Source: Ruminococcus sp. (lineage in GTDB: Bacteria; Bacillota; Clostridia; Oscillospirales; Acutalibacteraceae). From it: a stretch of 46,076 bases of DNA. The position numbers and the translations under genes were made by a program. Below are positions 34,135 through 41,434 of this stretch, one piece after another. The DNA lies in assembly GCA_017403985.1 (NCBI GenBank), contig JAFRDE010000024.1:1-46076 (forward strand), written 5' to 3'. Under the pieces are notes generated by a model. The model was given only the letters and a program-made list of their open reading frames with translations. It was not told the origin of the DNA and did no database searches. Each line of letters starts with the position of its first letter. The stretch's first letter is position 1.

Positions 34135-35697
34135 ATGGATGACGTTTACAGACTGGCGCCACCGAGGAAGAAAGGGCTGCTGAGTCTTGTTTTCAGCCGT
34201 TTTTCCATCATCGCGATACTGATCCTGCTTCAGGTGTTTATCTATATTTATATTTACGGATGGCTGGTCCATTTGATCCCGTTTTTCACGGCGTTCATGG
34301 TGATCTTCACCGTGATCATGATCTTCTATCTGTTCAACAACAGTATGGATTACAGCGCGAAGCTGACGTGGATGCTGGTACTTGCCGTCTTTCATGTACC
34401 GGGCGCGATCTTCCTGCTGTTCACGCAGACGAACATCGGCTACCGCAAGCTCGCGAAAAGAGAAAACGCGCTGATCCGCCACACGCGCAGCGCCATCCCT
34501 CAGTCGCAAACGGTCTTGGACGAACTGGAAAAGGACGGCTCGGGCACGGACGATCTGGTCAGATACCTCAACCGCAGCGGATGCTTCCCCGTATACGACA
34601 ACACCGAGGTCACCTACTTTCCCATCGGTGAGGATAAATTCGACGCGATGCTGAAAGAGCTCGCCGCCGCCGAAAAGTTCATCTTCATGGAATATTTCAT
34701 CGTCGAAGAGGGCTATATGTGGGGCAAGATCCTCGAGATCCTGGTCGAGAAAGCGGCGCAGGGCGTAGAAGTGCGCGTGATGTACGACGGCATGTGCGAA
34801 ATGTCCACGATCCCGCCGGATTACTTTAAGCTGCTGCAGGAGAAGGGCATCAAAGCCAAAGCGTTCTCCCCCATCAAACCACTGCTGTCCTCTCACTATA
34901 ATTACAGAGATCACCGCAAGATCCTCGTCATCGACGGCGAGGTCGCCTTCAACGGCGGCGTTAATCTCGCGGACGAGTACATCAACCGCATCGAGCGCTT
35001 CGGTCACTGGAAGGATACCGCGGTGATGCTCAAGGGTGAAGCGGTCAAGAGTTTTACCCTGATGTTCCTGCAGATGTGGAACATCACGGAGAAGGACGCA
35101 CAGTTCGACCAATGGCTCGTCGATAATAGAAAGGCGCCGGAGCATCCGAGCGGCTATGTGATCCCCTACGGCGACAGTCCGCTGGACAGCAAAAAGGTCG
35201 GCGCGGCGGTCTATACGGATATCATCAACCGCGCCAATAACTATGTCCACATCATGACGCCGTACCTGATCCTCGACGGCGAGCTGGAGGGCGCGATCAA
35301 ATACGCCGCCGAGCGCGGTGTCGAGGTCAAGATCATCCTGCCGGGCATCCCGGACAAGAAAACGGCGTACGCCCTCGCGAAATCCCACTACAAGCGGCTG
35401 ATTTCCTCGGGCGTTGAAATCTATGAATACACCCCCGGCTTCGTTCACGCGAAGGTGTTTATCAGTGACGGCTGGAAAGCGACGGTCGGCACGATCAACC
35501 TCGACTACCGCAGCCTGTACCATCACTTTGAATGCGCGACCTACCTGTACAAAACGGATTGCATCCCGGATATCGAAGCCGACTTTCAGGATACGCTGAC
35601 AAAGTGCCGCAAGGTCACCTTCAAGAGTATCAAGGAGGAAAAGCTCTCGTACAAGATCATGGGCGCTCTGCTGAAGCTGATCGCGCCGCTGATGTGA
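34135..35697 (+). CDS. cls: Cardiolipin synthase (phospholipase D family)
   Basis: A 520-residue membrane enzyme that joins phosphatidyl units to make cardiolipin. Two to three N-terminal helices (about 18-95) precede two phospholipase-D domains. The HKD motifs are HRKILVID (H260, K262, D267) and HAKVFISD (H438, K440, D445), each followed by the usual GG/GT and N residues (FNGGVNLADEY, VGTINLDYRS). Length and order match bacterial ClsA-type enzymes. The start MDDVYRLAPP follows GAGGGGAGAG; a TTG six codons earlier lies in the ribosome binding site. It has its own promoter. Confidence 0.93.
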   Translation: MDDVYRLAPPRKKGLLSLVFSRFSIIAILILLQVFIYIYIYGWLVHLIPFFTAFMVIFTVIMIFYLFNNSMDYSAKLTWMLVLAVFHVPGAIFLLFTQTNIGYRKLAKRENALIRHTRSAIPQSQTVLDELEKDGSGTDDLVRYLNRSGCFPVYDNTEVTYFPIGEDKFDAMLKELAAAEKFIFMEYFIVEEGYMWGKILEILVEKAAQGVEVRVMYDGMCEMSTIPPDYFKLLQEKGIKAKAFSPIKPLLSSHYNYRDHRKILVIDGEVAFNGGVNLADEYINRIERFGHWKDTAVMLKGEAVKSFTLMFLQMWNITEKDAQFDQWLVDNRKAPEHPSGYVIPYGDSPLDSKKVGAAVYTDIINRANNYVHIMTPYLILDGELEGAIKYAAERGVEVKIILPGIPDKKTAYALAKSHYKRLISSGVEIYEYTPGFVHAKVFISDGWKATVGTINLDYRSLYHHFECATYLYKTDCIPDIEADFQDTLTKCRKVTFKSIKEEKLSYKIMGALLKLIAPLM

Positions 35698-35797
35698 TTG
35701 CAGTTTACAAACAAGCGCTCTGCTATACGGACGAAAGAACGTCCTGTTTATCAAAATATTTCAGCTAAACATTCTTGTAAAATTTCAGGAGAAAAAA

Positions 35798-36553
35798 ATG
35801 AAAAGATTTTTTGCATTGATTCTATCCCTTTTATCAGTTTCTGTTTTTTGTTCATGTTCATTCATAAACAATAATTACTATGTGCAAAATGATTCTGCAG
35901 TAAGCAGCGAATCTGTTGCAGAAAGCAAACCCGTTGAGAAAGAACCTGTTGCTTCGTCGGCACAAGAGAATAATAATTCTCAGTCTTCTTCTAAAACTGA
36001 TGTTTCAACTTTTCATGAAAATACACCGTTTTACGGGATTTGGGTAAGTGCTTCAAAAAGCTATGACGATGCGGCGGCTTTTTCCGATGAAGTGTCATCA
36101 AAAGGCTTTAGCGGTTTCGTTGAGGTCACTACAGACTGGAATAATCTCAACAACGAAAAATGGTATGTTGTTACCGCCGGAAAGTATGCGTCAGAAGATG
36201 AAGCAACAAACAAATTGGATGAAGTCAAAAAGTATTATCCCGACGCATATGTTAAGTACTCCGGTGAGTATCATAATTCAAGCAGTTATCATCCATCGTT
36301 TTACGGAATTTGGGTAAGCGCTTCAAAAAACTATGACGACGCGGCGGCTTTTTCCGATGAAGTGTCATCAAAAGGCTTTAGCGGTATTGTTGAGGTCACT
36401 ACAGACTGGAGTAATCTCAACAGTGAAAAATGGTACGTTGTTACCGCGGGAAAGTATACGTCAGAAGATGAAGCAACGAACAAATTGGATGAAGTCAAAA
36501 AGTATTATCCTGACGCATATGTTAAGTATTCAGGTGAATATTTAAACGATTGA
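35798..36553 (+). CDS. Lipoprotein with two near-identical SPOR-like repeats
   Basis: A 251-residue lipoprotein. The signal MKRFFALILSLLSVSVFCSC gives a candidate lipid-bearing Cys at 18 or 20. A Ser/Asn/Glu linker follows, then two copies of a domain of about 84 residues at a 90-residue period: FYGIWVSASKSYDDAAAFSD..., KWYVVTAGKYASEDEATNKL, KKYYPDAYVKYSGEY. The order strand, helix with DAAAFSDEVSSKGF, strand, then GKYxSEDEA and helix is that of SPOR domains, which bind denuded septal peptidoglycan. The repeats are nearly identical in DNA, so the duplication is recent. The gene is A+T-richer than its neighbours. The SPOR call is by pattern and is moderate. Confidence 0.75.
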   Translation: MKRFFALILSLLSVSVFCSCSFINNNYYVQNDSAVSSESVAESKPVEKEPVASSAQENNNSQSSSKTDVSTFHENTPFYGIWVSASKSYDDAAAFSDEVSSKGFSGFVEVTTDWNNLNNEKWYVVTAGKYASEDEATNKLDEVKKYYPDAYVKYSGEYHNSSSYHPSFYGIWVSASKNYDDAAAFSDEVSSKGFSGIVEVTTDWSNLNSEKWYVVTAGKYTSEDEATNKLDEVKKYYPDAYVKYSGEYLND

Positions 36554-36677
36554 AGCGTCTAAGACCCGGTTCACTGTGCTGTCGTTTTCCCTTTACATCT
36601 TTGACTGTATCAGTCAGTTTTCAAAGCAAAGAATGCACCTAACCGACCGTCCTATCAAAAACAAAATTTTTAAAATG

Positions 36678-36724
36678 AACGCTCTGCCTATCGGACAGCA
36701 TAACAGTCCGGTAAACAGAGCGTT
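36678..36724 (+). terminator. Terminator after the SPOR-like lipoprotein gene
   Basis: AACGCTCTG and CAGAGCGTT form a 9-bp outer stem with an inner CCGGAC-like pairing (TCGGAC/GTCCGG), followed by GTTTTA, about 125 bases after the stop codon. Confidence 0.7.
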
Positions 36725-36740
36725 GTTTTATGACGGCACA

Positions 36741-37134
36741 TGTCAAAACGATATGCTGGATATGGCGTTCGTTTTATTTATCAGTGCCGACTGCCCCGTC
36801 TTCGGGGCGTCACCTCCTGTCTGAAGTCGCGCCTACGCTCTCCCTCAAAACAGTCCACCGGACTGTGTTTTGACCTGCGAGGTGCGCTAACGCTTACCTC
36901 TTGGCACGGTCGCCTTCAATTCCCGCCATCATCCACTGGTTGGTCAAAATGATATGGACGGAGATGGCGTATGTTTTACATGTCGGTGCCGGCTGCCCCG
37001 TCTTCGGAGCGTCACCTCCTGTCTGAAGTCGCGCCTACGCTCTCGCTAAAAAAGTATGCTATACTGTTTTTACCTTCGGCTCTTCGCGCGCTCGAGCCTC
37101 AGCACGCTCGCCTTCAATTCCCGCCATCTCCACT
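36741..37134. repeat. Two tandem ~200-bp units ending in tmRNA 3'-end-like sequence
   Basis: Unit 1 (from 36741) and unit 2 (from about 36940) share TCAAAAYGATATG, ATATGGCGT/AGATGGCGT, GTGCCGRCTGCCCCGTCTTC, GCGTCACCTCCTGTCTGAAG and TCGCGCCTACGCTCTC. Each ends in CGCCTTCAATTCCCGCCATC. That end equals the 3' end of the neighbouring tmRNA gene but in the opposite direction: 37113-37133 is an exact 21-base inverted copy of 37194-37214. The middle parts of the units differ. No gene is evident. Confidence 0.75.
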
Positions 37135-37150
37135 TTGCTTGTCAATATTT

Positions 37151-37187
37151 AAGGGATGGGGACATCTTGATGATGTCCCCATCCCTT
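37151..37187. terminator. Perfect 16-bp hairpin downstream of tmRNA
   Basis: AAGGGATGGGGACATC and GATGTCCCCATCCCTT pair perfectly over a 5-base loop, four bases beyond the tmRNA 3' end on its transcribed side. The minus-strand tail (AAATATT) is only partly U-rich, so it could be a terminator or another repeat. Confidence 0.6.
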
Positions 37188-37191
37188 AAAA

Positions 37192-37533
37192 TGGTGGAGA
37201 TGGCGGGAATTGAACCCGCGTCCGAAAACAGCTCCACAAGGTTTTCTCCGAGTGCAGTTATTGTTTTAGGATTCCCCCGACGCAGCGCCCAATAACAGGC
37301 TCGGCGCTTCGGTAGCCTTTGATGTGTGACAGCTTAAAGGCGTGGGCTGTTCACAGAAACCGCTGTCGACGCCTTGTCCCGTGCCGCGGTCCTCACGGGC
37401 AGACGAGCTGCATTAAGCAGCTAAAGCAACTTTATTAGTGTTGTTTAATTTATAAATTGAGGCTTTTAGAGCGGCGCCTCACCGCTACTCGCTTACCAAG
37501 CTTCTCCGTCCCCGTCGAAACCTTTACATCCCC
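37192..37533 (-). ncRNA. ssrA: tmRNA (transfer-messenger RNA)
   Basis: A 342-base one-piece tmRNA. The 5' end GGGGATG pairs with CATCTCC before the encoded 3' ACCA (one G-U). GTAAAGGTTTCGACGGGG follows the 5' end, and the T arm is GCGGGTTCAATTCCCGC. The tag reading frame ends NNTNKVALAA then TAA. Going upstream in frame it reads Ala-Ser-Ile-Tyr-Lys-Leu before that, so GCC after CTCTAAAA is my candidate resume codon. The tmRNA rescues stalled ribosomes with SmpB, whose gene lies about 180 bases upstream on the same strand. Confidence 0.95.
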
Positions 37534-37543
37534 ATGTAGGCGA

Positions 37544-37653
37544 AGCTGACGCTTCGCAGTGATGTTTCGCTTCGCGAAGTGAAGTGCTTCGCGTGATGTT
37601 CGGCTGTGCCGAGTGATGTGTGCCCGCGGCACGTTTCGGGAGGGCTTCGCCCT
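37544..37653. repeat. Array of short hairpins separated by GTGATGT-like spacers
   Basis: Successive palindromes (GAAGCTGACGCTTC, TTCGCTTCGCGAA, GCTTCGC, TCGGCTGTGCCGA, GTGCCCGCGGCAC, AGGGCTTCGCCCT) are joined by GTGATGT, GTGAAGT, GTGATGT and GTGATGT. It lies just upstream of the tmRNA 5' end, between it and smpB. It has no CRISPR character, because the constant part is the 7-base spacer and the stems vary. Confidence 0.7.
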
Positions 37654-37670
37654 CACCTATTAATATAATT

Positions 37671-37722
37671 CGGAGCGAAGCGACCCTATAAACTAACCAC
37701 TGGTCACTAATCACTGACCACT
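37671..37722. repeat. Dispersed repeat (inverted copy of 41042-41094)
   Basis: CGGAGCGAAGCGACCCTATAAACT is identical to the reverse complement of 41071-41094. The rest (ACTGGTCACTAA and ACTGACCACT words) matches with few changes. The smpB stop codon and last codons lie inside this repeat. Confidence 0.8.
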
Positions 37723-38175
37723 ACGATTTTCTTTCATCGCGCGGTCGATATCGCGCTTGGCGGTCTTCTGCGCCGCGGCTTCACGCTTATCGTAGAGCTT
37801 TTTACCCTTGCACAGACCGAGCTCCAGCTTCACGAGGCTGCCCTTGAAATAGATCGAGAGCGGGATCAGCGAAAGTCCCTGCTGCTGCAGGGTGCCGAAG
37901 AGCTTATTGATCTCGCGCTTATGCATCAACAGCTTTCTGACGCGCATCGGATCCTTGCCCCAGATGTTGCCGTGGTCGTAGGGGCTGATATGCATCCCGT
38001 TAACAAAGAGCTCGCCTTTGACGACGCTGCACCAGCTGTCCTTCAGGTTACATCTGCCCTGCCGCAGGGATTTCACCTCGGTACCGGCGAGCGAGATGCC
38101 CGCCTCGTACTTTTCGAGGATGAAATAGTCGTGATACGCCTTTTTATTATTAGCGATTACCTTGATATTATCCAT
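37711..38175 (-). CDS. smpB: SsrA-binding protein SmpB
   Basis: A 154-residue tmRNA partner that binds its tRNA-like domain and places it in stalled ribosomes. Family blocks: NNKKAYHDYFILEKYEAGI, LAGTEVKSLRQGRCNLKDSW, LFVNGMHISPYDHGN, RVRKLLMHKREINKL and the basic C-terminal tail GKKLYDKREAAAQKTAKRDI. The ATG overlaps the recR stop as TGATG, with GGAGCGAGCTG as ribosome binding site, so translation is coupled. The last three residues (SGQ) and the stop come from a dispersed repeat. Its RNA partner is encoded next door. Confidence 0.97.
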   Translation of the reverse strand: MDNIKVIANNKKAYHDYFILEKYEAGISLAGTEVKSLRQGRCNLKDSWCSVVKGELFVNGMHISPYDHGNIWGKDPMRVRKLLMHKREINKLFGTLQQQGLSLIPLSIYFKGSLVKLELGLCKGKKLYDKREAAAQKTAKRDIDRAMKENRSGQ

Positions 38176-38777
38176 CACAGCTCGCTCCTGCCTTCCAGCG
38201 CTCTGGCGAGGGTCACGTCGTCGGCGTATTCCAAGTCGCCGCCCACGGGGATACCGTAGGCAAGGCGGGTGATCCTGATGCCGAGCGGCTTCAACAGACG
38301 CGAGATATACATAGCGGTCGCCTCGCCCTCAACGGTGGGGTTAGTCGCCATGATGACCTCGGTCACTTCGCCGTTGTTCAGGCGCGACAAAAGCTGTTTG
38401 ATGCACAGCTGGTCGGGACCGATACCGTTTAATGGAGAGATCACGCCGTGCAGTACATGATAGGTGCCCTTGTACTCGCCGGTGCCCTCGATCGCGATCG
38501 CGTCGCGCGGCGTTTCCACCACGCAGATGACGGTCTTATCGCGCGCCTCATTGCGGCAGATCGGGCACTTCTCCTGATCGGAAAAGTTGCAGCAGATCTC
38601 ACAGCGGCGGATCTTTTTATGCGCCTCAAGGATCGCGTCGGAGAATTCCTTCGCTCTGTCCTCGGGCAGATTCAGCACAAAGTACGCCAGACGCTGGGCT
38701 GTCTTGCTGCCGATGCCGGGCAGGCGCTCGAACTGCTCCACAAGCCTTTGCAGGGGAGCGACGTTATAGGAAGCCAT
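38175..38777 (-). CDS. recR: Recombination mediator protein RecR
   Basis: A 200-residue RecR, part of the RecFOR system that loads RecA on gapped DNA. The helix-hairpin-helix LPGIGSKTAQRLAYFVL is at residues 19-35. A zinc finger CEICCNFSDQEKCPICRNE has four cysteines. The Toprim segment VETPRDAIAIEGTGEY and the Walker-like C-terminal RITRLAYGIPVGGDLEYADD are complete. The length is standard. It overlaps both neighbours by one base (TGATG at each junction), so ybaB-recR-smpB form a tightly coupled unit. Confidence 0.97.
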   Translation of the reverse strand: MASYNVAPLQRLVEQFERLPGIGSKTAQRLAYFVLNLPEDRAKEFSDAILEAHKKIRRCEICCNFSDQEKCPICRNEARDKTVICVVETPRDAIAIEGTGEYKGTYHVLHGVISPLNGIGPDQLCIKQLLSRLNNGEVTEVIMATNPTVEGEATAMYISRLLKPLGIRITRLAYGIPVGGDLEYADDVTLARALEGRSEL

Positions 38778-39136
38778 CAGAACAGTCCGCCCATGCCGCC
38801 GAGATTCATGCCGCCGGAGATTGCGTTCATGGTCTCTTCCTTATCGGTGTTGGCGTTGCGGATCGCCTCGTTGACAGCGGCTGTCACAAGGTCCTGAAGC
38901 ATCTCGATATCGTCGGGATCGACGACCTCGGGAGCGATCTCCATCTTCTGTATCTCCAGCGCACCGGTCACGGTAACGGTGACCATGCCGCCGCCCGCGG
39001 AAGCGGTATATTCCTTCGCGTTCAGCTCTTCGGTCGCGGCTTCCATCTGCTCCTGCATCTTCTGCGCTTGACGCGCGAGCTGCTGGAGGTTCTGACCGCC
39101 GCCGCCACCGTAGCCTTTGGGTATTCTTGCTTTCAT
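38777..39136 (-). CDS. Nucleoid-associated protein, YbaB/EbfC family
   Basis: A 119-residue DNA-binding protein of the YbaB/EbfC family. The central blocks are LQQLARQAQKMQEQMEAATE (helix), KEYTASAGGGMVTVTVTG (strands) and EMLQDLVTAAVNEAIRNAN (helix). Family members form tweezer-shaped dimers that bind DNA and are almost always encoded between dnaX and recR, as here. A Gly-rich stretch (GYGGGGGQN) near the N terminus is slightly longer than usual. The start follows AAAGGATGATCC. Confidence 0.95.
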   Translation of the reverse strand: MKARIPKGYGGGGGQNLQQLARQAQKMQEQMEAATEELNAKEYTASAGGGMVTVTVTGALEIQKMEIAPEVVDPDDIEMLQDLVTAAVNEAIRNANTDKEETMNAISGGMNLGGMGGLF

Positions 39137-39205
39137 ATGGATCATCCTTTCAGGTTGTATTTTGAAAATATAACGTAGTCATTGCACTGTTTCTTTGTGT
39201 TCTAT

Positions 39206-40972
39206 TTATTCCTCCGTCACGTTCACGCCGGAGGCTTTGAGCTGATCGATAAAGCCGTCGAGGACTTCGTCCTTATCGGGCTTTTTTGCTTGGGGCTTTT
39301 TATACGGTCCGAGCTTGTATACCTTGCCGGTGACCTCCTGCACCGCCTTGCGGATCTCTTCACGCTGGGCGGATTTTTTGAGCAGTTCAAAAGCAATCTC
39401 ATGCTTGGTCTCGATCAGCAGGTAATCGCCGCTGACATAGGCGTTGGTATCCTCGAACGCCGCGGAGATCGCGCGGGAGTAATGGCGCAGATTCGACACC
39501 ACCTCTGGCCACAGCTCAAACGGCTTGGCGTTGCGGTACAACTCGTCCATATCGACGTTCTGCTTGCGCGTGGGGGTCTTTTTCTCGGGGGTAGGCGCAG
39601 GCGCTTCGGGGATCGGCGCGGGCGCTGCCGGCTCCTTTACCTCGACAGGCGGCTGCACCGCCTGTTGTACCGGCTCGGGCTTCTCGGGTTGATGATCGGG
39701 CTCCGGCTGTTCGGGAGCTTCTTTAATCGGTTCGGGCTTTTTCGGTTCAGCCTGTCTCACCGGCGCGGGAGCCTTCGGCTTCTCCGGTACAGGTGCGGGC
39801 TGAGGTGCCGCGACAGCGCCGCTTTGCAGCAGGCGCAGCGCCTTTTCGAGCGCCGTCACGCGGGCGAAGAGCGCTTCGTCGGTCTTATCCAGTTCGGGTG
39901 CACAGAGCTTGACGATCGCCATCTCGAGCTCTGTGCGGGGAGATACGCTGTCGCGCATCGCGGCTCTTGCTCTGCCCAATACGTCCATCGCGTAAAGGAT
40001 ATCGGGGAGCGAGAGGTAATCCGACTGGGCTACCGCGGCTTCAAACTCGCGGTCGCTCATCACCACCAGCTCGCGCGGTCTGCTGACCGTTTTGATCAGC
40101 ATCAGTGAGCGGAAGTGGTTCTGCAGTTCCTCGCACAGGGAACCCATATCCTTGCTGTCGTTATACAGGCTGTCGATGATCTCGAGTGCCCTTGTTACAT
40201 TCTTGTTGATCGTGCAGTTGACCAGTTCAAAAAGATGTCCCTGAGCCGCCAGTCCCGCCGCGGAACGTACCGTTTCGGCGTTGATATCGGTCGATATGCC
40301 GATACAGCGGTCAAGCAGCGATATCGCGTCGCGCATCGCGCCGTCTGCGATCACGGCGATCAGCAGCGCCGCCTCGTCAGACAGGCTGACGCCCTCCTTG
40401 ACGGCGATCTCATGGAGCCGCTCGGAGATATCGGCAGGGCTGATGCGGTGGAAGTCGAAGCGCTGGCAGCGCGAGAGAATGGTCTCGGGTATTTTATTGA
40501 CCTCGGTGGTCGCGAGGATGAATACGACGTGAGCGGGAGGCTCTTCGAGCGTTTTCAGCAGTGCGTTCCACGCGTCGCGCGAAAGCATATGCACCTCGTC
40601 GATGATGTAGACGCGGTATTTGGCGCGGGCGGGCGCAAAAGCGACCTCGTCGATGATCGCGCGGATATCGTCGATACCGCGGTTGGACGCGGCGTCCATC
40701 TCGACGACGTCGAGGATTTCTCCGCTGTCAATGCCGCGGCAGTTCGCGCATTTGCCGCAGGGATCGCCGTCACGGATATCGAGGCAGTTGACCGCCTTGG
40801 AGAGGATCTTCGCGCAGGTGGTCTTGCCGGTACCGCGCGAGCCGGTAAAGAGATACGCGTGATGTACGCGGTTCAGGCGCAGCTCGTTGCGTAATGTCGT
40901 CGTCACATGATCCTGACCGTAAACGTCGTCAAAGGATTTCGGTCTGTATTTGCGATATAGTACCTGATACAC
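39206..40972 (-). CDS. dnaX: DNA polymerase III subunit gamma/tau
   Basis: A 588-residue clamp-loader subunit. The AAA+ domain shows Walker A GSRGTGKTTCAKILS, a four-Cys zinc module (CLDIRDGDPCGKCANC), Walker B with DEVHML and sensor-1 FILATTEVNKIPETILSRCQ, then the gamma collar domain. A Pro/Glu/Lys-rich linker (about 400-490, APAPVRQAEPKKPEP type) leads to a tau-like C-terminal domain (NAKPFELWPEVVSNL). I chose a GTG giving MYQVLYRKYRPKSFDDV, six bases after AGGTG; the further upstream in-frame codons have no homology. ybaB and recR follow. The SRP RNA gene lies upstream. Confidence 0.95.
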   Translation of the reverse strand: MYQVLYRKYRPKSFDDVYGQDHVTTTLRNELRLNRVHHAYLFTGSRGTGKTTCAKILSKAVNCLDIRDGDPCGKCANCRGIDSGEILDVVEMDAASNRGIDDIRAIIDEVAFAPARAKYRVYIIDEVHMLSRDAWNALLKTLEEPPAHVVFILATTEVNKIPETILSRCQRFDFHRISPADISERLHEIAVKEGVSLSDEAALLIAVIADGAMRDAISLLDRCIGISTDINAETVRSAAGLAAQGHLFELVNCTINKNVTRALEIIDSLYNDSKDMGSLCEELQNHFRSLMLIKTVSRPRELVVMSDREFEAAVAQSDYLSLPDILYAMDVLGRARAAMRDSVSPRTELEMAIVKLCAPELDKTDEALFARVTALEKALRLLQSGAVAAPQPAPVPEKPKAPAPVRQAEPKKPEPIKEAPEQPEPDHQPEKPEPVQQAVQPPVEVKEPAAPAPIPEAPAPTPEKKTPTRKQNVDMDELYRNAKPFELWPEVVSNLRHYSRAISAAFEDTNAYVSGDYLLIETKHEIAFELLKKSAQREEIRKAVQEVTGKVYKLGPYKKPQAKKPDKDEVLDGFIDQLKASGVNVTEE

Positions 40973-41041
40973 TGCTTTCACCTCACCACGCAGATTCAAC
41001 AAAAAGCTGAAGATTATTACAAAAGAAAATGACCCGACGGA

Positions 41042-41152
41042 CAGTGACCAGTGGTTAGTGACCAGTGATCAGTTTATAGGGTCGCTTCGCTCCGATTAAT
41101 ATGACCGGACAAAAGAAACGAATAACTTGTCACTGATCACTTGTCACTCGTC
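41042..41152. repeat. Dispersed GTGACCAGTG-type repeat (partner of 37671-37722)
   Basis: CAGTGACCAGTGGTTAGTGACC and ATAGGGTCGCTTCGCTCCG at the left match the inverted copy near smpB. A related run, TTGTCACTGATCACTTGTCACTCGTCACT, ends at about 41154. Together the arms can fold as an imperfect hairpin. It lies between dnaX and the SRP RNA gene. Confidence 0.75.
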
Positions 41153-41157
41153 ACTAA

Positions 41158-41333
41158 AAAAGCAAGCCGCAGCCAAACTGGCTGAATAATGCGGATAAGT
41201 GAACGACAGACTTACTGTATCGCATCTCCGATAACACTTAATGCTGCTCGCTTCCGCGCCTGACATGATTCATGGACGGAAATCGTACAGGGCCTGTCGC
41301 TCGCTTATCCACACCGTGGACGGCTTGCGAACA
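41158..41333 (-). ncRNA. ffs: Signal recognition particle RNA (4.5S/scRNA type)
   Basis: The helix-8 signature GTCAGGCGCGGAAGCGAGCAGC is clear on the minus strand; this is the Ffh-binding loop. Flanking arms pair along a long rod: GCAAGCCG with CGGCTTGC, GTGGATAAGCGA with TCACTTATCCGC, and CGACAG with CTGTCG. The 3' arm ends in a T-run, so the terminal stem doubles as terminator. Length is about 175 bases, with ends estimated from the promoter and the T-run. Position directly upstream of dnaX is common for this gene in Firmicutes. Confidence 0.9.
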
Positions 41334-41338
41334 GTCAT

Positions 41339-41367
41339 ATTATAACACACAGCTATGATAAAAGCAA
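41339..41367 (-). promoter_or_regulatory. Promoter of the SRP RNA gene
   Basis: Minus-strand TTGCTT and TATAAT are separated by 17 bases; the -10 box ends six bases before the estimated RNA 5' end. Confidence 0.75.
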
Positions 41368-41395
41368 GTATTTTTACACAGTTAATCCGACAGAA

Positions 41396-41424
41396 GAAAA
41401 AGGCCGTCAAAAGACGACCTTTTT
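41396..41424 (-). terminator. Terminator of the DUF2079-lipoprotein operon
   Basis: AAAAAGGCCGTC and GACGACCTTTTT pair over AAAA with one C-A mismatch, about ten bases after the lipoprotein stop codon on the minus strand. Confidence 0.8.
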
Positions 41425-41434
41425 CGGTATCATA

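Noticed and set aside
34114-35754. 546-codon frame antisense to cardiolipin synthase
   Set aside because: The plus strand carries intact HKD motifs and a promoter; the antisense product is Arg/Asp/Val-rich without any motif.
37544-37653. CRISPR array near the tmRNA gene
   Set aside because: The constant part is only 7 bases, the variable parts are palindromes and no cas gene is present.
39600-39800. Programmed frameshift in dnaX producing a separate gamma protein
   Set aside because: I see no A-run slippery site with a downstream hairpin at the end of the ATPase part, and the Pro/Glu linker reads through normally.
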